A stretch of DNA of 38,604 bases, taken from NCBI GenBank assembly GCA_016869735.1, contig VGDL01000033.1, positions 1 to 38,604 on the forward strand, in the 5' to 3' direction. The notes beneath the pieces were generated by a model. That model saw only the letters and a program-made list of their open reading frames with translations. It did not search any database and had not been told where the DNA came from. This DNA is from Alphaproteobacteria bacterium (GTDB lineage: Bacteria; Pseudomonadota; Alphaproteobacteria; Acetobacterales; Acetobacteraceae). Below are positions 17,317-24,294 of this stretch, piece after piece. The translations under genes and the position numbers were made by a program. How positions within the stretch are numbered: the first letter of the stretch is position 1; every line of letters starts with the position of its first letter.

Positions 17317-17481
17317 AACCTGTTCAAACCCCCTTGCCTTGCGCGGTCAAGTTCCTCCCGCGCTCCACAATGATCTCGGCAGCGTTGCAGCGGGCCAATC
17401 CACCCTGACCCGGTCGCACAAAACCCGCGCAAGGGCGGCTGCCATGCCGCGCGGCGCCCTGGCCCAGCCCCCTTGCGCTGC

Positions 17482-17510
17482 TTGACAGGGTCTCCCTGGC
17501 TGCTGAGGTT
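17482..17510 (+). promoter_or_regulatory. Possible promoter (TTGACA) upstream of CoA transferase
   Basis: A perfect -35-like TTGACA lies at 17482-17487 in the 220-bp divergent gap between the FAD oxidase and the CoA transferase. The -10 region 17-18 bases later (GAGGTT/AGGTTT) is poor. The position 50 bp before the GTG start is suitable. This is suggestive only. Confidence 0.3.
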
Positions 17511-17536
17511 TTGGCCTGACGAGCGAGGATGCAATC

Positions 17537-18685
17537 GTGAAAGCTGCGCTGGATGGGCTGGTTGTTCTGGATCTGACGAATTTTCTCTCTGGCCCCTATT
17601 GCACCATGTTGCTCGGGGATTTGGGCGCTGATGTTATCAAAGTGGAACGCCCCGATGGCGGCGATGATGCGCGGCGCATGCCGCCCTTTGTGGATGGCCG
17701 CAGCCAGCCCTTTGCCGTCTGGAACCGCAACAAGCGCAGCATTACCGCGGATTTGAAACAGGCCGAGGATATTGAACTGGTACGCCAATTGGCGCTCCGC
17801 GCCGATTTGCTGGTGGAGAATTTCCGCCCTGGCACTCTCGCCCGACTTGGACTGGGGTGGGAGGCATTAAGTGCCGCCAATCCCCGCCTGATCTGGTGCG
17901 CGATTTCAGGTTTTGGCCAGACCGGCCCTTGGGCGGATCATGGCGGCTTGGATATGATGGCACAGGGCATGTCGGGCCTGATGGCCGGCAATGGCCCGCC
18001 GGATGGCGAACCTTATCGCCTGCCGATCACTATTACTGATGTGACGGCGGGCATGTTCTCCGCCATGTCGGTGCTGGCCGCCTTGCAGGCGCGCGAGAAA
18101 ACCGGGCAGGGCCAACGCATTGACCAATCCCTGTTCGAAGCGGGGGTGGCGCTTGGCGTTTATGAGGCCGCGCATGTTTTCGCCCATGGCACGCGCCCTT
18201 CGCGGCTTGGGCAATTGCATCGGGGATCGGCGCCCTATCGCGTGTTCCAGACCGCCGATGGCTACATTACGCTCGGCGCTTCCAAGGAGAAATTCTGGCA
18301 GGCGCTGTGCGGCATCATTGGCCGGGCAGAATTGGCGACCGATCCGCGTTTCAAGACCAATGCGGATCGCGTGGCCAACAACAACGCGCTGATCGCGATT
18401 CTGCAGGAAATTTTAGCAACACGCGGCAGCGCCGAATGGCTGGACGCGCTTGGCAAGGCGGGCATCCCTTCTGAGGCCGTGCTGTCTTATGACGAGGCTT
18501 TGGCCCATCCGCAGGGGCAGGCGCGTGGCTTGGTCAGCACATTTGAAGATCCCGAACGGGGCCCCATCCAGCATCTGGCGTCACCTCTCCGGCTGGAAGC
18601 CACGCCGGCGCGGATTGCCCGCCGGGCACCTGATTTGGGTGAACATAATGCCGAAATCCGCGCCTGGCTGTCGCAAAAAGCTTGA
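17537..18685 (+). CDS. CoA transferase, family III (CaiB/BaiF)
   Basis: This 382-residue protein transfers CoA between acyl-CoA and a carboxylic acid. The N-terminal LDLTNFLSGPYCTMLLGDLGADVIKVE and the NRNKRSITADLK segment are typical of the family. The expected catalytic aspartate is D139 in HGGLDMMAQGMSG. The start is GTG at 17537 with CGAGGA about 9 bases upstream. It is transcribed divergently from the FAD-linked oxidase and is followed by the cold-shock leader. Donor and acceptor acids cannot be told from sequence. Confidence 0.88.
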   Translation: MKAALDGLVVLDLTNFLSGPYCTMLLGDLGADVIKVERPDGGDDARRMPPFVDGRSQPFAVWNRNKRSITADLKQAEDIELVRQLALRADLLVENFRPGTLARLGLGWEALSAANPRLIWCAISGFGQTGPWADHGGLDMMAQGMSGLMAGNGPPDGEPYRLPITITDVTAGMFSAMSVLAALQAREKTGQGQRIDQSLFEAGVALGVYEAAHVFAHGTRPSRLGQLHRGSAPYRVFQTADGYITLGASKEKFWQALCGIIGRAELATDPRFKTNADRVANNNALIAILQEILATRGSAEWLDALGKAGIPSEAVLSYDEALAHPQGQARGLVSTFEDPERGPIQHLASPLRLEATPARIARRAPDLGEHNAEIRAWLSQKA

Positions 18686-18835
18686 CGCCGCCGGGGCGAA
18701 AATTGTCTGATTTCACCGGAATTTTCGTGCCGTGCCTTGCCGAGTGGTCGGCTTTCTGACCGCTATCGGGCCCGTCCGGGAAAACCGGAAAGAAGCGGCA
18801 GAGCATCTGCCGCGCCAAGAAAAGGGGCTCACATC
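18686..18835 (+). promoter_or_regulatory. Hairpin-rich leader of the cold-shock gene
   Basis: The 150-bp gap before the cold-shock gene contains four inverted repeats in a row. They are CGAAAATT/AATTTTCG (18697-18704 and 18720-18727), GCCGA/TCGGC (18739-18743 and 18748-18752), TCCGG/CCGGA (18775-18779 and 18785-18789), and GCGGCAGA/TCTGCCGC (18795-18802 and 18806-18813). The last is 8 bp with a 3-base loop and ends about 10 bases before AAGGGG. Cold-shock mRNAs often carry structured leaders that control translation with temperature. Here the structure is seen; the regulatory role is inferred. The first repeat could instead end the CoA transferase transcript. Confidence 0.5.
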
Positions 18836-19039
18836 ATGCCGAATGGCACTGTCAAATGGTTCAATGCCACCAAGGGATTTGGCTTCATCCTGCCCGATGA
18901 TGGCGGCAAGGATGTTTTCGTGCATATCACCGCCGTGCAGAAGGCGGGGCTGCAAGGGCTTAAGGATAACCAAAAGGTTGCCTTTGATGTCGCCGAGGAA
19001 CGCGGCAAGCCGGCGGCTATCAATCTGAAGGCGTTGTAG
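18836..19039 (+). CDS. Cold-shock protein (CspA family)
   Basis: This 67-residue single-domain OB-fold protein binds single-stranded RNA/DNA and melts mRNA structure. It begins MPNGTVKWFNATKGFGFI, containing RNP1 (KGFGFI), and continues with RNP2-like DVFVHI. The ATG at 18836 has AAGGGG 9 bases upstream and gives the normal Csp length; an upstream in-frame GTG-type extension to 18737 is rejected. A structured leader precedes it, and a strong hairpin follows the stop. A DEAD-box helicase, another RNA-structure factor, is encoded 0.5 kb away on the other strand. Confidence 0.95.
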   Translation: MPNGTVKWFNATKGFGFILPDDGGKDVFVHITAVQKAGLQGLKDNQKVAFDVAEERGKPAAINLKAL

Positions 19040-19052
19040 CTTTTTGCCGAAG

Positions 19053-19081
19053 GGGCGCGGGGCGGCTACCGCCGCGCGCCC
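19053..19081. terminator. 13-bp hairpin between convergent csp and DUF3830 genes
   Basis: The arms 19053-19065 and 19069-19081 pair over 13 positions with one G-G mismatch and a CTA loop. The hairpin lies between the csp stop (19039) and the convergent DUF3830 stop (19090), where a bidirectional terminator is expected. No U-run follows on either strand. Confidence 0.5.
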
Positions 19082-19089
19082 GCATGGGT

Positions 19090-19503
19090 TCAGCCGGCGC
19101 GGAAGGTGATTGGCTTGGCGCCTTCCCAGAGTACCGCCCGGCCTGTCTTGGCCAGGCGATCCAGGCCCTCACGGATCGTCAGGAAGTGGTTGCCGGCCAA
19201 TTGGCCCGCCTTGCTCGCAAAGCAGGTCGGGCCATAGGCGACCAGGATTTCCGTCTCGCTCATCGTGCCTGGATGCACAATGATCTGCCCGGGCGCGGGG
19301 TAGCTGGTTGCGTTTTCCCAGGGGATCGAGAGTTCGCGTTCACCCATCGGGATCCAGCAGGCCTCACCGGACCAGCGCACATGAATGATGCGATCCTGAT
19401 AGGGCAGCAGGGCGCGGAAGCGCGCACAGGTCTTGGGCGCGGCGGCGTCTTCAAAAAACGCCTCAAAAATCTCGCCACCAATATCAATGATGATGTCAGC
19501 CAT
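19090..19503 (-). CDS. DUF3830 family protein
   Basis: This 137-residue protein matches the DUF3830 family in pattern: LLPYQDRIIHVRWSGEACWIPMG, then PWENATSYPAPGQIIVHPG, then TEILVAYGPTCFASKAGQLAGNHF. Members have a cyclophilin-like fold and are of unknown function, often found near amidohydrolases or amino-acid catabolism genes. No signal peptide is present. Here it lies 44 bp downstream of the DEAD-box helicase on the same strand, so it may be cotranscribed, but I see no reason to link their functions. Confidence 0.8.
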   Translation of the reverse strand: MADIIIDIGGEIFEAFFEDAAAPKTCARFRALLPYQDRIIHVRWSGEACWIPMGERELSIPWENATSYPAPGQIIVHPGTMSETEILVAYGPTCFASKAGQLAGNHFLTIREGLDRLAKTGRAVLWEGAKPITFRAG

Positions 19504-19547
19504 CTGCTTCCCCCATGTAGCGCCGGCGCCATGCCAGCGCGCGCGGG

Positions 19548-21389
19548 TTACGCGACCCGGCCGCGCTTGCCAAGCCGGGGGGCACCGCCAGGACGCTTGC
19601 GGCCTTCCTGCCCGGGGGTGGGTTTGGCTTTCTTTTCAAAGCGCTTGGGTGGCTTGCCCGGTTTGCCGGGTTTGGGTGGCCTTGGGGTGGCGGCGTCCTT
19701 GACGGGCCTCGGCTCACGCACGGGCGCGGCGCGTTCCGGTTTGGGCGGTGCCTCGCGCGCGGCCTGCCGGAAGGGCTGCATGGGCTGGATCTGGATATCC
19801 TCTCGATCCTCGCCACTGTTTTGCCGGGCAGCGGCGGCGAAGCGTTCCGCGGCATAAGGCGCGATTTCCACCATGGTTTCCTGGCCCAGGATCCGGATGC
19901 GCCCGATTTCCTGACGTGTCAGATGCCCCCGCCGGCACAGGAAGGGCAGCAGCCAGCGCGGATCGGCATTGCCATTCCGCCCGATATTGAGCCGGAACCA
20001 CACGCCTTCCCCGCCGCGCGGCGCATCGGCATCGGGGGCTTCCCGCCGTGCTTCGCGCCTTTCGGGGCGTTGTTCGGCAATTTCCTCGGGCGCCGGCAAA
20101 GGCGCGCGCAGCATTTTTATCAGGGCCGCAGCCAGGGTTTCGCTGGTGATGGGGCTATCGGCCAGCAGGCGCTGCGCCAGTGCCAGATCTTCTTCTGACG
20201 CTTCTTCAGCCAGCACGCCGCGCGCCTGTTCCGCAAGCCGTTCCGCATCGCGGGCCAGCACCGCGTCCGCCGATGGCGCAGGCCCCCAGGTGGCAGCAAC
20301 CTTGGCCGCGCCGATCAGCCGTTCCGCCAGGCGGCGGCGCGGATGGGGCACCAGCAAAACACTGGTGCCTTTGCGCCCGGCCCGGCCTGTCCGGCCGCTG
20401 CGATGCAGCAGGGTTTCAGAATCCCGCGGCAATTCCGCGTGAATAACCAAATCCAATTCCGGCAAATCAATGCCGCGCGCCGCGACATCGGTCGCGACAC
20501 AAACACGAGACCGACCATCGCGCAGCGCCTGCAGGGCGCGCAGCCGTTCAGCCTGGGTCAATTCGCCGGAAAGCGCCACGGCGGGAAAGCCGCGCTCCGC
20601 CAGATTGCCATGCAGCCGGGCCACCGCCGCGCGTGTCGCGCAAAACACCATCGCGAGCGGCGGATTTTCCAGGCGGAGCAAATTCACCACCGCACGTTCA
20701 ATTTCATGCGGTGCGACCAGCATGGCGCGATAGGTGATATCGCCATGCGCTTCTCCGCCGCCGCCCACTTCAAGGCGCAAAGCATCGCGCTGATAGCTTT
20801 TGGCAAGTGCGGCAATGGCGCGCGGCACGGTGGCCGAAAACATCAGCGTGCGGCGTTCCGGCGGCAGGCGATCCAGGATTGCTTCCAATTCTTCCCGGAA
20901 GCCGAGGTCCAGCATCTCATCGGCTTCATCCAGCACCACAACGCGCAGCGCATCGGGCTTCAGATTGCCGCGTTCCAGATGATCACAAAGCCGGCCTGGT
21001 GTGCCGACAATGATATGCGCGCCGGCGAGCAATTGGCGCTTTTCCGCAATGGGATCCATGCCACCAACGCCAGAGGCGATGCGCCCGCCGGCGGGGGCGT
21101 AAAGCCAAGTAAGCTCGGCCTTCACTTGCAAGGCCAATTCGCGCGTGGGCGCGACCACAATGGCAAGCGGCGCGCCGGGTGGCGGCAGGCGGTCGGCACC
21201 GCCCAGCAATTCGGGCGCGATGGACAAACCAAAAGCAACCGTCTTGCCCGAGCCAGTCTGCGCCGAGACAAGCAAATCCCGTCCGGCAGAATCTTCGGCC
21301 AGGACCGCGCTTTGCACGGGGGTTGGCGCGGCGTAGCCACGAGAATTCAGCGCTGATTGCAGCGCGGCAGGGATACCGGAAAAGGACAT
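19548..21389 (-). CDS. DEAD/DEAH-box RNA helicase with DbpA-type RNA-binding domain
   Basis: This 613-residue ATP-dependent RNA helicase shows the full motif set: Q motif region TPVQ, motif I AQTGSGKT (43-50), Ia PTRELA, TPGR, DEAD, SAT and HRSGRTGRAG. After the RecA-like core comes a charged linker and a segment (VWFRLNIGRNGNADPRWLLPFLCRRGHLTRQEIGRI) that fits a DbpA-like RNA recognition domain. The last ~80 residues are a Pro/Lys/Arg-rich tail likely to bind RNA. The ATG at 21389 gives MSFSGIPAALQSAL, the expected start; the frame is open a further 36 codons upstream. Likely roles are ribosome assembly or mRNA decay, possibly in the cold. A CsdA-like role is only a guess. Confidence 0.9.
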   Translation of the reverse strand: MSFSGIPAALQSALNSRGYAAPTPVQSAVLAEDSAGRDLLVSAQTGSGKTVAFGLSIAPELLGGADRLPPPGAPLAIVVAPTRELALQVKAELTWLYAPAGGRIASGVGGMDPIAEKRQLLAGAHIIVGTPGRLCDHLERGNLKPDALRVVVLDEADEMLDLGFREELEAILDRLPPERRTLMFSATVPRAIAALAKSYQRDALRLEVGGGGEAHGDITYRAMLVAPHEIERAVVNLLRLENPPLAMVFCATRAAVARLHGNLAERGFPAVALSGELTQAERLRALQALRDGRSRVCVATDVAARGIDLPELDLVIHAELPRDSETLLHRSGRTGRAGRKGTSVLLVPHPRRRLAERLIGAAKVAATWGPAPSADAVLARDAERLAEQARGVLAEEASEEDLALAQRLLADSPITSETLAAALIKMLRAPLPAPEEIAEQRPERREARREAPDADAPRGGEGVWFRLNIGRNGNADPRWLLPFLCRRGHLTRQEIGRIRILGQETMVEIAPYAAERFAAAARQNSGEDREDIQIQPMQPFRQAAREAPPKPERAAPVREPRPVKDAATPRPPKPGKPGKPPKRFEKKAKPTPGQEGRKRPGGAPRLGKRGRVA

Positions 21390-21526
21390 GGGAAGTTTGA
21401 TCTCAGCAAAAAGCGAAACTTCCCTTGCGCCCCCGCGCCGTGCCGCGTCAAGCGCCATCCGCTTTTTGCCATTGATCCTGGCGCATGGCTGGGTCACGCT
21501 GATGCTGGTTCAAAAGGAGGAGCACC

Positions 21527-22138
21527 ATGCAAGAAGCCATCCTGTTTCCCGGCAAGGTTGAATGGTCCGGCGAAAATCCGGGGATTTCCCTGAAGGAGGA
21601 CCCGAGTGGCCCCTTCACGACGCTGGCGAGCTTTTTCCGTGTGGTGCTTTCCCCCCATGGCGCAGGCCATGCGCTGGTCCTGATGCAATCCCCGCATGAG
21701 GCGAACCCACCCGAAGGTTCAGCAAATTGGTGCCTGACGGATAATGAACCTCTCGCGCGCTGGCTGATTGCCGAATACCTCAGCCATTTCGGCGCCTATC
21801 GCGGCATTGCCGGGCTGGCGGGGCTGCGCTTCCGCAAGCTGGATGAGGTGAAAAGCGCGGGCGATCCGCGCAGCCATTACAGTGAAAGCGTGCGCGCGGG
21901 GGATATGACGGTTTCCATGGCGTGGCAGGGGCTGGGTGAGCCCTTTTGCTTCGCCTTTGCGCCCCCGCAATCGGCCACCGGCAAGCATGTAATGCCGAGC
22001 CTGTTCATCGGCTGCGAAAGCGCTGCTGTGACAGTGAATGGTATCCGTCGCCCCGGTGCGCCGATTCCGCGCGAAGTGGCGGGGCACAAGATCAGCACCG
22101 CCATGCTCGCCTTCAGTGAGACCTGGCTGCGCGTGTAG
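21527..22138 (+). CDS. Hypothetical protein
   Basis: I do not recognise this 203-residue protein. A strong AGGAGG lies 6 bases before the ATG, and codon use resembles that of its neighbours, so the gene is probably real. There is no signal peptide, membrane segment or nucleotide-binding motif. It is a mixed alpha/beta, mostly soluble protein with scattered aromatic residues (ARWLIAEYLSHFGAYRG; MAWQGLGEPFCFAFAPP). It is divergent from the DEAD-box helicase and convergent with the lyase gene, only 6 bp from its stop. Confidence 0.7.
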   Translation: MQEAILFPGKVEWSGENPGISLKEDPSGPFTTLASFFRVVLSPHGAGHALVLMQSPHEANPPEGSANWCLTDNEPLARWLIAEYLSHFGAYRGIAGLAGLRFRKLDEVKSAGDPRSHYSESVRAGDMTVSMAWQGLGEPFCFAFAPPQSATGKHVMPSLFIGCESAAVTVNGIRRPGAPIPREVAGHKISTAMLAFSETWLRV

Positions 22139-22144
22139 GCGCGC

Positions 22145-23101
22145 TTACGCCGCGCGATATTGCCGGAGCGATCCGGCATGCATGATCCGCCCTGCCAATG
22201 GGCGGCCAATGATGCGTTCCGCAAGCCGCGCGGCTTCAATCAGCCGGTCAAGATCAATGCCGGTTTCAATGCCCATCTCATGGCAGAGAAACACCATATC
22301 TTCCGTGCAGATATTCCCCGCCCCGCGCGCATCGCCATGGCCGGCAAAGGGGCAGCCGCCCAGGCCCGCCACGGAACTGTCAAACAGCGAAACGCCCATT
22401 TCCAGCGCGGCCAGCACATTGGCCGTGCCAAGCCCGCGCGTGTCATGCAGATGCAGCCCCACTTCCACATCGGGCAGCTTTTCGCGCAGCATGCCGACCA
22501 GGCGGCGCACCGCCTGCGGATTGGCCCAGCCCATGGTGTCCGCGAAATAGAGTTTCTTCAGGTTTATGCCGCGTTCCGCACAAACCCGATGCGCCCAGAG
22601 CAATTCCTGCACGGGTCTGTCGGGTGGAATTTCGCCTTCATAATTGCAGCCAAAGGCCGTCATGACCAAGGCGCGATCCACCGTGACACCGGCTTCGGCG
22701 TAAAGATCAAGCCAGCGTACCACGCGTTCGCGCATTTCAGTCGCGGTGCAGTTATTGTTGCGCTTGGCGAAGGCATCCGATGTGTAGAGGCTGATCTTGC
22801 CGACTAGATCAACACCTTGCGCGGCGCGGGCGCGATTGAAACCCTGTTCATTCAGCCAGAGCGCTTCATAACGCACGCTGGGGCGCTTTTTGATGGCGGC
22901 AAAGAATTCCGCTGAATCTATCATTTGCGGTACCGCCTTGGGGGAGACGAAGGACGCCACCTGAATGGCGGTAAGGCCGGTCTCGGCCAGCGCTTCCACC
23001 AGTGCGACGCGATCAGCGAGCGGATAGATCACGGGTTCGATCTGAAACCCCTCACGCGGGCCTTCTTCGTGGAAATGGACATGCTTTGGCAGATCGGACA
23101 T
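22145..23101 (-). CDS. HMG-CoA lyase-like protein (DRE-TIM metallolyase)
   Basis: This 318-residue TIM-barrel lyase is related to hydroxymethylglutaryl-CoA lyase, which splits 3-hydroxy-3-methylglutaryl-CoA into acetoacetate and acetyl-CoA. Seen motifs are PREGFQ (R16, E17), metal-binding H217/H219 in GLHLHD, C250 in the signature GLGGCPFAGHG, and N263. In the canonical enzyme the residue after the catalytic Arg is Asp (RDGLQ); here it is Glu, as in a distinct subfamily. The substrate may therefore be another branched 3-hydroxyacyl-CoA, such as a citramalyl-CoA-like compound. A family III CoA transferase lies across the divergent gap and could supply the CoA ester. Confidence 0.82.
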   Translation of the reverse strand: MSDLPKHVHFHEEGPREGFQIEPVIYPLADRVALVEALAETGLTAIQVASFVSPKAVPQMIDSAEFFAAIKKRPSVRYEALWLNEQGFNRARAAQGVDLVGKISLYTSDAFAKRNNNCTATEMRERVVRWLDLYAEAGVTVDRALVMTAFGCNYEGEIPPDRPVQELLWAHRVCAERGINLKKLYFADTMGWANPQAVRRLVGMLREKLPDVEVGLHLHDTRGLGTANVLAALEMGVSLFDSSVAGLGGCPFAGHGDARGAGNICTEDMVFLCHEMGIETGIDLDRLIEAARLAERIIGRPLAGRIMHAGSLRQYRAA

Positions 23102-23170
23102 GGCGGTTCCCCTTGGTGCGTGGCCGGTTCACATGCGTTCACCGGACACGCACCATAGCTTAGTTTGGTT

Positions 23171-23214
23171 GCATTTTCCGAGTGACCAAGTGAAGCCACT
23201 TGGCTTGAAAATGC
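23171..23214. repeat. Nested palindrome in the lyase/Bug divergent gap
   Basis: Two perfect inverted repeats are nested. The outer arms are GCATTTTC (23171-23178) and GAAAATGC (23207-23214). The inner arms are CCAAGTG (23186-23192) and CACTTGG (23197-23203) with spacer AAGC. It lies 70 bp from the lyase start and 97 bp before the Bug gene ATG. It could be the operator of a dimeric regulator for both directions, or a hairpin in either leader RNA. No regulator gene is adjacent. Confidence 0.6.
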
Positions 23215-23310
23215 TCCGCGCCGGCGTTGACAGCGCGGGCCTTCGCGATGACGCTTAGGCATGACTATGGCGCTGCAGGCGATGCCGCGCCAGAGCCAAG
23301 GGGAAACGCC

Positions 23311-24294
23311 ATGAAACACACCACGCTGCCGCGCCGCGCGGCGCTTTTGGGGGCTTTGGGCTTGGCTGGAGCCAGTAGCGCCGCGGCGCAACCGGCCGGG
23401 CGCTGGCCTGATCGGCCCATTCGCTTCATTGTTGCTTTCCCCGCCGGCAGCGGCACTGATGTCACCACCCGCAATTTCACCGATGCGCTGAGTGCGGAGC
23501 TTGGCCAACCCGTGGTCGTGGATAATCGCGGCGGCGCCAATGGCTTCATCGCATCAGAAGCCGTCGCGCGGGCGCGGCCTGATGGCTATACGTTTCTCTC
23601 CACGGCCAATACCACGCATGGGTCAAACCCGGCGTTGTTTCATCGCCTGCCCTATGATCCGGTGGCGGAATTTGCGCCGGTTGCGCTGATTGGTGTGGGT
23701 GTGCTGCTGGTGGTGGTGAATAATGATTTGCCGGTGCGCAGCATGCGTGAACTTGCCGATTATGTACGCGCCAATCCGGGCAAGCTCAATTTCGCCTCCG
23801 GCAGTGCCTCATCGCGCGTGGCCGGCGAAATGTTCAAATCCATGGCCGGGGTGGATATGGTGAATGTCACCTATCGGTCGAACCCGCTTGGCATCACGGA
23901 TGTGATCAGCGGTATGGCGCAGGTGATGTTTGTTGATGCCACAACTTCCATGCCGCAAGCGCGTGAAGGCCGCGTGCGCGCAATTGGTGTCACCAGCCGC
24001 CAGCGCGTTTCCATGATGCCTGATCTGCCGACGGTCGAAGAACAGGGCTTCCCGGGTTATGAAATGCTGTCCTGGAATGCGATGTACGCACCGGCCGGCA
24101 CGCCGCCCGAAATCGTCACGCGCGTGAATGGCTTGGTGAATGAGATCATGGCACGCCCGGCCGTACGCGATCGCCTGACCGCCAACGGCATGGTGCTGCG
24201 CCCGGGATCGCCCGATGATCTGGCGCGTTTCCAGGCAAGCGAGATCGAGAAATGGAAGCGCCTGGTGCGCGAAGCCGGAATTGAATTGCAATGA
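23311..24294 (+). CDS. Bug-family (TctC-like) periplasmic substrate-binding protein
   Basis: This 327-residue protein is an extracytoplasmic solute receptor of the Bug/TctC family, which captures carboxylates. The N-terminus MKHTTLPRRAALLGALGLAGASSAAAQ is a signal peptide with a twin-arginine pair. The mature part shows family segments WPDRPIRFIVAFPAGSGTDVT, VDNRGGANGFIASEAVARARPDGY and LPTVEEQGFPGYEMLSWNAMYAPAGTP. The ATG at 23311 follows AAGGGGA and fits the signal; the upstream frame to 23227 is rejected. No TctA/TctB membrane subunits are present in the window. The stop overlaps the next start as ATGA, so it is coupled to the CoA transferase. Confidence 0.9.
   Translation: MKHTTLPRRAALLGALGLAGASSAAAQPAGRWPDRPIRFIVAFPAGSGTDVTTRNFTDALSAELGQPVVVDNRGGANGFIASEAVARARPDGYTFLSTANTTHGSNPALFHRLPYDPVAEFAPVALIGVGVLLVVVNNDLPVRSMRELADYVRANPGKLNFASGSASSRVAGEMFKSMAGVDMVNVTYRSNPLGITDVISGMAQVMFVDATTSMPQAREGRVRAIGVTSRQRVSMMPDLPTVEEQGFPGYEMLSWNAMYAPAGTPPEIVTRVNGLVNEIMARPAVRDRLTANGMVLRPGSPDDLARFQASEIEKWKRLVREAGIELQ

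Noticed and set aside
18737-18835. N-terminal extension of the cold-shock protein
   Set aside because: Standard Csp length and the ribosome-binding site support the ATG at 18836; the upstream sequence is better explained as structured leader.
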